DNA of 64,000 bases from Levilactobacillus acidifarinae DSM 19394 = JCM 15949 (GTDB lineage: Bacteria; Bacillota; Bacilli; Lactobacillales; Lactobacillaceae). How positions within the stretch are numbered: the stretch's first letter is position 1; every line of letters begins with the position of its first letter. This document shows, piece by piece, positions 35,864 through 42,364 of the stretch. The notes below the pieces were generated by a model. It was given only the letters and a program-made list of their open reading frames with translations, had not been told where the DNA came from and did no database searches. A program made the translations under genes and the position numbers. The stretch covers positions 1 to 64,000 of the forward strand of contig NZ_AZDV01000015.1 of the NCBI RefSeq assembly GCF_001434835.1, given 5' to 3'.

Positions 35864-36715
35864 TTAGAGAATCTGTTCCATGAGTCCAAAGTAAATCGTC
35901 AGGATCAACAGGTCGGCCGACCCACCCAAACTGAGATTCTTAGCTTTAAAGATGCGATTCATCTCGGTAAGTTGGGCTTGACCGGTCGGTGTTTGACACC
36001 CACCGGCAGTCAGGATTGCTTGGGCCGTTTGTTGGGCCCAGGGGACGATGGTATCGGTGCCCGCGCGCTTGATTAAATTGCTATCGGCGGTGTGGGCCAC
36101 GATGGTCAGCAGGGTGTTTAGCAACCGCTGCGTGCGGGTGCCCTGACTTTGCCGCAGGTAGGGTAGGCTCACGGTGGCGACCACCGGGAACCCGGCTTCG
36201 GCCTGACCGCGAATGCCGGTCGTCCCGTACTTCAGGTACTGGCGTTCCCCGGCCGTTAGTTGAGCAGACGGTTTCTGGGCCAGACCGGCGAAGTCGTTGG
36301 TGGTTAAGCCGTGGAGCATCGCTTGAACGGTTGTGAGGACCTGCGAGGTATCGTAGGGCGCCGTGCGGGTTTGATAGCCCGTGGCGGCCACGATGACCCC
36401 CAGGGAAAAGACCGCGCCCTTATGGGTGTTAACCCCGTGGGTCGCGTGAAACATGGCGGCTTCGGCGGCGACTCCGGCCGGACGAATCTGGTGAAAGAGG
36501 TCCGGCAAGGCGGTGTTGGTAAAGGCCCGACCGGTCGCAAAGCAGGTTGTCCAGTAGTCTTCTAAGGCCGTGGCGCTATCGATAAAGGTAAAGACGTCCA
36601 TGTCGGGGTGCGGGCCCACGTCGGCGGGGTCCACTAACCCCGGTTTGGGAGTCACGGACACCTCGTAGAGCAAGGCGCGGGTCGCGTTTAAAACGGCGGG
36701 GTCACGGGTGGGCAT
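35864..36715 (-). CDS. citG: Triphosphoribosyl-dephospho-CoA synthase
   Basis: Makes the precursor of the citrate lyase prosthetic group from ATP and dephospho-CoA (283 residues). Family marks are ALLYEVSVTPKPGLVDP followed by DVFTFIDSA near the N-terminus, and GVNTHKGAVFSLG near residue 95. The same frame is open for about 100 more codons upstream, but that stretch only overlaps citX in another frame. The true start is the ATG at 36715, sharing one base with the citX stop (TAATG). It is the last gene of the minus-strand citC-citX-citG unit. Confidence 0.93.
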   Translation of the reverse strand: MPTRDPAVLNATRALLYEVSVTPKPGLVDPADVGPHPDMDVFTFIDSATALEDYWTTCFATGRAFTNTALPDLFHQIRPAGVAAEAAMFHATHGVNTHKGAVFSLGVIVAATGYQTRTAPYDTSQVLTTVQAMLHGLTTNDFAGLAQKPSAQLTAGERQYLKYGTTGIRGQAEAGFPVVATVSLPYLRQSQGTRTQRLLNTLLTIVAHTADSNLIKRAGTDTIVPWAQQTAQAILTAGGCQTPTGQAQLTEMNRIFKAKNLSLGGSADLLILTIYFGLMEQIL

Positions 36716-37272
36716 TAGTCGGTCTCCTGTTCGTCGAAGTAGGTGGTGATGGCCTGATCGATGGCCGCCTGCAAGTCGGCGACGCTGTGAGCGCGCGACC
36801 GGGCGCAGACCTTGGCCGGCTGATCGCAGATAAAGCAGCGCCGCACCGGCAAGCCGGTGTCTTGGCGACTCAGGGGGCCGGTCTGTTGGCTGGTCAGCAC
36901 GTCGATGTCGAAGAGCCGACCTAGCGGATGGTGATCCTCGAAGGTCACGGCGACGGCCTTCAACGTGGTGGCTGCGGCGGGACTGAGTAAAAAGGCTTCC
37001 GGACCGGTCGGGTGATCCCACTGCTCGACCGGCTGATAAGTCAGATTGTGGTCGTGTAAGACCTGTTCAAAGGCTGCTAGTCCGGCGTTAAACGTAGCCG
37101 TTAACCGGGCGTTGTTTTTGATGGGCCCCGGGATGTTGAGTTTCAGTGCCAAGACGGCCTGGTCCGGATGAGCGGTGACCAGATGACGTTGCAGGGCCGC
37201 GCGGTGGTCCTTGTTGGCCAAAACGGCGGGAATGTCTTGCGGATCCCCGGTAGCAAAGGTGGCGTTAGACAT
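36715..37272 (-). CDS. citX: Citrate lyase holo-ACP synthase
   Basis: Phosphoribosyl-dephospho-CoA transferase that attaches the prosthetic group to the CitD serine (185 residues). The C-terminal signature RRCFICDQPAKVCARSRAHSVADLQ is clear. I start at the ATG at 37272, eight bases after AGGAAG; the TTG two codons earlier sits on that site. It begins 17 bases after citC and ends overlapping the citG start. Confidence 0.93.
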   Translation of the reverse strand: MSNATFATGDPQDIPAVLANKDHRAALQRHLVTAHPDQAVLALKLNIPGPIKNNARLTATFNAGLAAFEQVLHDHNLTYQPVEQWDHPTGPEAFLLSPAAATTLKAVAVTFEDHHPLGRLFDIDVLTSQQTGPLSRQDTGLPVRRCFICDQPAKVCARSRAHSVADLQAAIDQAITTYFDEQETD

Positions 37273-37289
37273 CACCAAAACTTCCTTTC

Positions 37290-38345
37290 TTAGTTCCCGG
37301 CGATGCGTTGACCGGCGGTAATCCGGGCCTGGAGCATCGGCAGGTTGGCTTGAATGAACTGTAACGTGGTGGCCGGTAAGCTGGCCGCCACGGTGGTTAC
37401 GGTGTTGTCCGCAATGGCTTGGCGGACCGCCGTGGCCGTGATGGGTTGGTCGTTGACGGCTTTACGGTCAACGATCTTAACGGCGACTGCCGGCGGTAAG
37501 ATTTCCTGGAGAACGTGGTTGTAGATTCCCGTGGTCTTGGAGAACGGCTCGCTCCCCAGGTAGCGGGTGGTCAAATTCAGTGGTTGGGCAATCTGGGTCT
37601 TAAAGAGCTGGGCGTCCAGCTGCGTTTGGAAGCGAATGGCGGCCTCCGGCGTGGGTAAGAAGTAGGCCGGGAAGGTCGCGTAACTGACCATGTAGTCGCT
37701 ACCGTTGACCACGCGCACGTTGGGCAAGTCGGCGGTGCCGGCCGTAACCAATTGCTGGCGTTCAGCCGTGGTAAAGAGCGATGCGTCGGTGTTGACCACG
37801 AAGACGTAGACCAGGTCGTTTTCTTTAGCGGCGGTCTCAATTAGGTAGCGGTGCCCCAGGGTGAACGGGTTGGCGTTCATCACGATACCGGCGACTTTAG
37901 CCTGGTCCTGGTGGTCGATCTTTGGGAGGTCGGCCACGTAGTCGTGGACACTAGTATCACCGGTTTCCAGGATGGCACCACTATCGGTCTGGGCCAGAGC
38001 GTGGAAGCCGACGTATTCGAAACTGGCCACGTATTTCGGCTTAGTGAAGACGAAGACGTGGAAGATTTGGCGTTGCGCGAGGTCGTTTAGGAGCGCGGAC
38101 AGGATGGCGTTGAAATAGGCGCCAGCCTCGCTGTTCTTGTGGCAAGCCCCCACGTATTTGATAACGTTACCGGCCGTGGAACCGGTGGCCACCAGCTTAT
38201 CACCCTCGAAAATGCCAACGGTGTGGTCCAGGTGGGCCGTTTCGCTGGCAGCAAAGTTGGTGATGCCCAGGTCGGTGAGCAGGTCCTGCCACTGTTTACG
38301 GGTGGCACTGTCGGATAAATACAGGTCAATGATCTCGGGTTGCAT
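37290..38345 (-). CDS. citC: [Citrate (pro-3S)-lyase] ligase
   Basis: Activates citrate lyase by acetylating its prosthetic group with acetate and ATP (351 residues). An N-terminal GNAT-like part (about residues 1-130, with GIFEGDKLVATGSTAGNVIKYV) is followed by a nucleotidyltransferase domain. Its ATP-binding motif is GIVMNANPFTLGHRYLIETAA near residue 155, and ERQQL and SGSDYMVSYATFP-type positions follow. The ATG at 38345 has AAAGGGG upstream. It is separated from mae by 353 bases holding repeat copy D, so it may have its own promoter or be read through from mae. Confidence 0.95.
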   Translation of the reverse strand: MQPEIIDLYLSDSATRKQWQDLLTDLGITNFAASETAHLDHTVGIFEGDKLVATGSTAGNVIKYVGACHKNSEAGAYFNAILSALLNDLAQRQIFHVFVFTKPKYVASFEYVGFHALAQTDSGAILETGDTSVHDYVADLPKIDHQDQAKVAGIVMNANPFTLGHRYLIETAAKENDLVYVFVVNTDASLFTTAERQQLVTAGTADLPNVRVVNGSDYMVSYATFPAYFLPTPEAAIRFQTQLDAQLFKTQIAQPLNLTTRYLGSEPFSKTTGIYNHVLQEILPPAVAVKIVDRKAVNDQPITATAVRQAIADNTVTTVAASLPATTLQFIQANLPMLQARITAGQRIAGN

Positions 38346-38501
38346 CGGGCAAGCCCCTTTCTGAAGTGAATGGTTAGGTAGTGAAGGTGTCTAAAGAGGT
38401 AGAAATACTAGGGTCCGTCTTAAAACTCAGGTTCAGAGTTAAATGACCATTCATGACCTCTCAGTTGAAAAAATCTGGTTTAGTCGTTGTTATAACTCGT
38501 T

Positions 38502-38665
38502 GTAAGCTGGAGGGCCAGTCAGAAATGGGCTCAGGGATGAAATTTGTGTTGGCCGGTGTCTTTTACCGGCCTAGACAAAGGTCGGTCTTCAAGACCTGGT
38601 TTGTGGGCTTGAAGCCGTGCCCACCCCGTTCCAGCCCGTTTCTGACTGGCCCAGAAGCGCTGAAT
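38502..38665 (+). repeat. Structured intergenic repeat, copy D
   Basis: Outer arms GGGCCAGTCAGAAA (38512-38525) and its perfect complement (38639-38652), extended by GGGCT / AGCCC. The core shows a GCCGGTG / TACCGGC-type hairpin, GGTCTTCAAGACC and GTGGGCTTGAAGCCGTGCCCAC. Relative to copy B, two paired positions in the arms have changed on both sides (GGAGCAG to GGGCCAG). It sits between mae and citC. Confidence 0.85.
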
Positions 38666-38698
38666 CTTCCAGATTAGTCTTTTAAGACAAACTCTAGT

Positions 38699-39853
38699 CT
38701 AGTCCTTTTTAGCAAACGCTTCGACCGCGGCCGTGACCGTCGCCACGACGCCGTCATCGAAGACGCTGGGGATGATCTTATCGGCGGTTGGTTGGGCAAT
38801 CATGGCGGCTAAGGCGTGAGCCACGCTGGCTTCCAGGTCGGCGTTCACGGCGGTCAGGCCGGACGCTAACAGACCGGAGAATAATCCGGGGAAGACCAGG
38901 ATGTTGTTGACCTGGTTCGGGTACTGGCTCGAGCCGGTGGCCATGACGCCAACGTGGTGGTCGTGAGCTTCCTGTGGGTCGATTTCGGGAACGGGGTTGG
39001 CTAACGCGAAGATGATCGGGTCGGCAGCCATGTGGTCGACGTCGGTTCCGGTCAGCACGTGAGCGTCGGATAAACCGATAAAGGCGTCCTGGTCGGCCAT
39101 GACGTCGGCTAACGGTGTCTTAGCCGTGCGGGTTTCCCCGACTTGTTGGGCTAGGCCACGTTGATAGGCGTTGTAGTCGGTATCGTCGGGGGTGACCAGG
39201 CCGAGTTTGTCGACCAGGGTCAAGTGGTGAATTCCCGCGGCGTAGAGGAGTTTAGCCGTGGCAATTCCGGAAGCCCCGACGCCGTTGACCACGACTTTGA
39301 GGTCGGTTAAGGCCTTGCCCGCTACCTTAGCGGCGTTGATCAAGCCGGCTAGGACCACGATGGCGGTCCCTTCCTGGTCGTCGTGGTAGACGGGGATGTC
39401 TAAGACCTGCTTGAGCTTATCTTCAATTTCAAAACACCGGGGTGCGGCGATATCTTCCAGGTGAATCCCGGCAAAACTCTTAGCGGTGTTCTTAATGGTG
39501 GCGACGAATTCGTCGACGGGTACTTGGTCGACGGCGATGGGCAGGGCATTGACGCCCGCTAAATCCTTGTAGAGTAACGATTTCCCTTCAACGACGGGTA
39601 ACCCACCGGCGGGGCCGATGTTCCCGAGGCCGAGGACCGCGGAGCCGTCGGTGACCACGGCCACCAACTTACCGCTTAAAGTAAGTTTGCGTTTCATCTC
39701 GGGTTGAGCGGCAATCAACTTGGAGATCCCAGCGACGCCAGGCGTGTAGGCCTTGCCGAGGTCGGCGGCGTTCTTGACGGGCAGTTCGGAGCTAATGTCT
39801 AGAACCCCCGTTGCGCGTTCGTGTAATTTGATAATTTCGTTTAAATCAGCCAT
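38699..39853 (-). CDS. mae: Malic enzyme family oxaloacetate decarboxylase
   Basis: A 384-residue NAD(P)-binding malic enzyme of the short bacterial type. In citrate clusters of lactic acid bacteria this gene (mae/citM) acts as a soluble oxaloacetate decarboxylase giving pyruvate and CO2. Marks are AYTPGVAGISK near residue 37, GSAVLGLGNIGPAGGLPVVEGK, the metal-binding ALNAL..VYHDDQEGTAIV region near 155, and the Rossmann motif VVNGVGASGIATAKLL. The start has AAGAAGGAC upstream. Its promoter lies in the shared AT-rich operator next to citR. It offers an alternative fate for oxaloacetate to the reductive succinate route. Confidence 0.93.
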   Translation of the reverse strand: MADLNEIIKLHERATGVLDISSELPVKNAADLGKAYTPGVAGISKLIAAQPEMKRKLTLSGKLVAVVTDGSAVLGLGNIGPAGGLPVVEGKSLLYKDLAGVNALPIAVDQVPVDEFVATIKNTAKSFAGIHLEDIAAPRCFEIEDKLKQVLDIPVYHDDQEGTAIVVLAGLINAAKVAGKALTDLKVVVNGVGASGIATAKLLYAAGIHHLTLVDKLGLVTPDDTDYNAYQRGLAQQVGETRTAKTPLADVMADQDAFIGLSDAHVLTGTDVDHMAADPIIFALANPVPEIDPQEAHDHHVGVMATGSSQYPNQVNNILVFPGLFSGLLASGLTAVNADLEASVAHALAAMIAQPTADKIIPSVFDDGVVATVTAAVEAFAKKD

Positions 39854-39863
39854 ATTCTGACGT

Positions 39864-39925
39864 CCTTCTTTCCGAATTTCAATCCACTTCTAGCATACGC
39901 CGAAATTTTAAAAAATTCAAAAAAT
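39864..39925 (-). promoter_or_regulatory. Promoter of mae
   Basis: On the minus strand, a TTGAAT -35 box, 17-base spacer and TATGCT -10 box. The -35 is the same word used by citD and lies in the shared operator block. Confidence 0.6.
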
Positions 39926-39950
39926 ACCAGTTATTTTTACATTTTTTAAA
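39903..39950. promoter_or_regulatory. Probable CitR operator between mae and citR
   Basis: Inverted copy of the citD block: ATACCAGTTAT flanked by AAAAA and TTTTT runs, with TATTTTTACATTTTTTAAA being the exact complement of the citD word. Its position serves both mae and citR. Confidence 0.7.
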
Positions 39951-40007
39951 ACGATTTCTGTGGTAAAATCATCTTACAAGCAAAAATTCGCGTAGGAGGA
40001 ACGCCAC

Positions 40008-40952
40008 ATGGACGATATTTCACATCAAAAGTTGTTGGCCTTGATTGCCCAGGACTACTATCTGTCCCAACTTTCAATTGCCGATCTATCCACTAAATAC
40101 CACTTAAGTCGTTACTTAATTACTAAACACCTGGATGAGGCCCTGAAGAGTGGGGTGGTCACCATTTCCGTCAACGACCCGATCGCCCGCAACGTGGCGT
40201 TGGAGGCCGAGTTTAAACGGCGCTTCGGGGTTCCCAACGTGGCCATCCTGTTTAACGCCGAGAATCCGGCGGAAGACGCGGACAACATCGTGCAATACGC
40301 CGCGATGCAGGTCCAGACGTTGATCGAACAGTCACACGTGGTCGGGGTGGCCTGGGGCAGCACGGTCTTTAGCATCATCGACCAGCTCAATGGTAAAGTC
40401 AGAAACGACCTGACGTTTACCCAGTTCGTCGGCGATAACATGAAGTACAGTTCGGTTGCCGGTTCCCGCCAGATGGTGGAGAAGGCCGCGGCCCGCTACG
40501 GCAGCCATTACGTCACGTTGGCCAGCCCGTTGTACGTGATTAACGACCAGATTCGCGCGGCACTCCCGCAGGAACCGGCCCTAAAACCGGCGTTTACTCA
40601 GGCCGCCCAGATGGACGCTTTGTTCTGCGGGTTCGGGACGTTGGCCTCCATCGAATCGATTCCCGTCTGGCAGGAACACTACGGGGACATCTTCCCGAAC
40701 GTACCTGCCGACCGCATCGCCGGCATCCTGTACGGCCGGCCCTACGACGTCGACGGTAACTTCTTGAACCAGGGCGCCGACAAGACGGTCGGGTTACCAC
40801 TCGACCAACTATTACGGACGCCGCGCCGGTTGGGCGTGATCCGTAATAAGTTCAAGACCGATGCGGCGTTAGGGGCTTTGCGCGGGAAATTGGTCACGGA
40901 CATCGTCTTAAACGAAGCCATCGCACAACGAATCCTGGCGGCCGACGTTTAG
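40008..40952 (+). CDS. citR: CitR, SorC/DeoR-type regulator of citrate genes
   Basis: A 314-residue regulator of the SorC family, divergent from mae. The N-terminal helix-turn-helix (about residues 14-45) reads YYLSQLSIADLSTKYHLSRYLITKHL. The C-terminal sugar-binding-like effector domain includes VGVAWGSTVFSIIDQL and FVGDNMKYSSVAGSRQMVEKAA. The CitI/CitR proteins of this family sense citrate in other lactic acid bacteria and bind AT-rich operators, consistent with the blocks at 31.05 and 39.9 kb. The ATG at 40008 follows AGGAGG. Its last four bases overlap the end of a convergent hydrolase gene. Confidence 0.9.
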   Translation: MDDISHQKLLALIAQDYYLSQLSIADLSTKYHLSRYLITKHLDEALKSGVVTISVNDPIARNVALEAEFKRRFGVPNVAILFNAENPAEDADNIVQYAAMQVQTLIEQSHVVGVAWGSTVFSIIDQLNGKVRNDLTFTQFVGDNMKYSSVAGSRQMVEKAAARYGSHYVTLASPLYVINDQIRAALPQEPALKPAFTQAAQMDALFCGFGTLASIESIPVWQEHYGDIFPNVPADRIAGILYGRPYDVDGNFLNQGADKTVGLPLDQLLRTPRRLGVIRNKFKTDAALGALRGKLVTDIVLNEAIAQRILAADV

Positions 40953-41734
40953 AGGGTTTGCAGGAATTGCCCCAGTTCCCGATTAAAGGCGGCGGGTTGC
41001 TCGGCCATCACGATGTGGCCGCTGTTGGCGATGCCCACGCTGGAACCGTGGGCGGCGAGGGATGCCGTGACCGCCGCAAACTGGGGGTTGAAGTAGGGTG
41101 ATTTTTCGCCAGCAATAATGAAAAAGGGCACGTGGAGTTGAGCGATGATATCGCGCCAGTCTTGAAACGCGTGGTCTAATAGGAAGGGAAGGTTGAGTTC
41201 GGCATCGTAAGGGTGACCGGCCTCAGCCTTTTTGACGTCCGCGTAAGTGGTGTCGGCGATGTGGGTAAAGGTTGCCGAACCCAGGGGAAACTGCAACAGG
41301 GTCGGAAAGGTATCCCAGGTCAGGTCGGTAAAGCCGAAGTTCCAGGTGTCATCGTTGATCATCTTAGGACTCTGGTCGACGTCGATGATTCCGGCAAGTT
41401 CGGCGTCACCAAACAGCGACACGTAAGCCCACAGGGTGGCGGCCCCCATGGAGTTGCCCATTAATAACGGGTGATTGAGTCCCAGTTGGATGATGAAATC
41501 GTGTAGGTCTAACGCGTGGCGGGTCATGCGTCGCCCCTTAACCGTGTGTTGGGAGGCGCCTTGATTGCGGGCGTCGAGGGCCAAGACCCGGTATCCTTGG
41601 GTGCTGAGCCAGGTGATTTGGTCGGCCCAAATTTCCTTAGCGCCGCCGATACCGGTGAGTAAGATCACGGGCTGCCCGGTTGTGGCGGTATCGCTGTAGT
41701 CGAGGCGGACGTGGTCGCTAGTCATAAATTTCAT
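40949..41734 (-). CDS. Alpha/beta hydrolase
   Basis: A 261-residue alpha/beta-hydrolase-fold protein. The nucleophile elbow is LLMGNSMGAATLWAY (Ser near residue 95), the oxyanion region ILLTGIGGAKEIWADQ lies near 28, and the catalytic His is in IANSGHIVMAEQP near 243. This pattern fits carboxylesterases, lactonases and related enzymes; the substrate is unknown. The stop region overlaps the convergent citR stop by four bases, so no terminator separates them. Nothing ties it functionally to citrate use except position. Confidence 0.85.
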   Translation of the reverse strand: MKFMTSDHVRLDYSDTATTGQPVILLTGIGGAKEIWADQITWLSTQGYRVLALDARNQGASQHTVKGRRMTRHALDLHDFIIQLGLNHPLLMGNSMGAATLWAYVSLFGDAELAGIIDVDQSPKMINDDTWNFGFTDLTWDTFPTLLQFPLGSATFTHIADTTYADVKKAEAGHPYDAELNLPFLLDHAFQDWRDIIAQLHVPFFIIAGEKSPYFNPQFAAVTASLAAHGSSVGIANSGHIVMAEQPAAFNRELGQFLQTL

Positions 41735-42036
41735 GAATTTGAAAACTCCTTCTATGTAATATGCTGAGTTAAGTATAAGCCCTGTGGTAGTGAACGGCCA
41801 TAGACCAATATGGGAAATAGACTAAGGCAGTTGATAGTTCAATTTATAGAATGCTAGATAAAACGAAAATAATATTTTTATTAACGTTCGGAATCTCTAG
41901 ATAAATCAATGGTGCAAGTGACTAAATAATTGTTGGTATTTTGGTTGATTAAATTATTTGTCATAGAAAACTCATAATAGTAAAAATAGTTATGATTGAT
42001 AAAGATAAACATCACGCTGTAAATATACAAATACGT

Positions 42037-42058
42037 TTGTATTTTTAAAAAAATACAA
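42037..42058. promoter_or_regulatory. AT-rich palindrome upstream of acnA
   Basis: Perfect 10-bp arms TTGTATTTTT / AAAAATACAA around AA, followed by TTATTTTTTAAAAAA. The composition and A/T run pattern resemble the proposed CitR blocks, though the CCAG core is missing. Confidence 0.45.
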
Positions 42059-42074
42059 TTATTTTTTAAAAAAG

Positions 42075-42104
42075 TTAACAAGATAATATGATTTGTGATA
42101 TGAT
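42075..42104 (+). promoter_or_regulatory. Promoter of acnA
   Basis: A TTAACA -35 box, 18-base spacer and TATGAT -10 box, directly after the AT-rich palindrome. The leader would be about 250 bases. Confidence 0.5.
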
Positions 42105-42219
42105 AATTTGTGAAAGCTGATACATGTGATGATTTTAAAGCATGAAGCTCTCATTTTTAGCGGCGGTTGTCGTAGTTGTTAACGATTATTTAGAATCAGC
42201 ATTTATTAATATTGGCAAA

Positions 42220-42233
42220 TGTAATCGGATACA
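42220..42233. promoter_or_regulatory. cre-like site in the acnA leader
   Basis: TGTAATCGGATACA fits the cre consensus except for one position. It lies well downstream of the predicted promoter. Confidence 0.4.
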
Positions 42234-42364
42234 ATCTACGGAATGCTCAATTTGTTTCAAAACGTCAATTAAAGGAGATGTACCGAACCAGCTAGCTTAA
42301 TCGTCGATTATACCGATTAACCAATAATTGTCCCCCCACAAAATATTGGAAGAAGGAAGCTACA

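Larger units (their letters stand above)
41735..42364. other. AT-rich 630-base spacer before acnA
   Basis: The base composition falls sharply here. The only open frames are AT-biased and lack ribosome sites. The stretch holds a CitR-like palindrome (42037-42058), a promoter (42075-42104), a cre-like site (42220-42233), and a long leader before the aconitase gene. Confidence 0.6.

Noticed and set aside
36716-37021. N-terminal extension of citG
   Set aside because: Arg/Pro-rich out-of-frame reading of citX; the family N-terminus begins at the ATG at 36715.
38453-38677. 74-codon plus-strand ORF
   Set aside because: It lies over repeat copy D; the corresponding frames in other copies are not conserved.
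41881-42081. 66-codon minus-strand ORF in the acnA spacer
   Set aside because: Composed of AT-biased codons (Asn, Tyr, Phe, Ile), overlaps promoter-like palindromes, and has no clear ribosome site.
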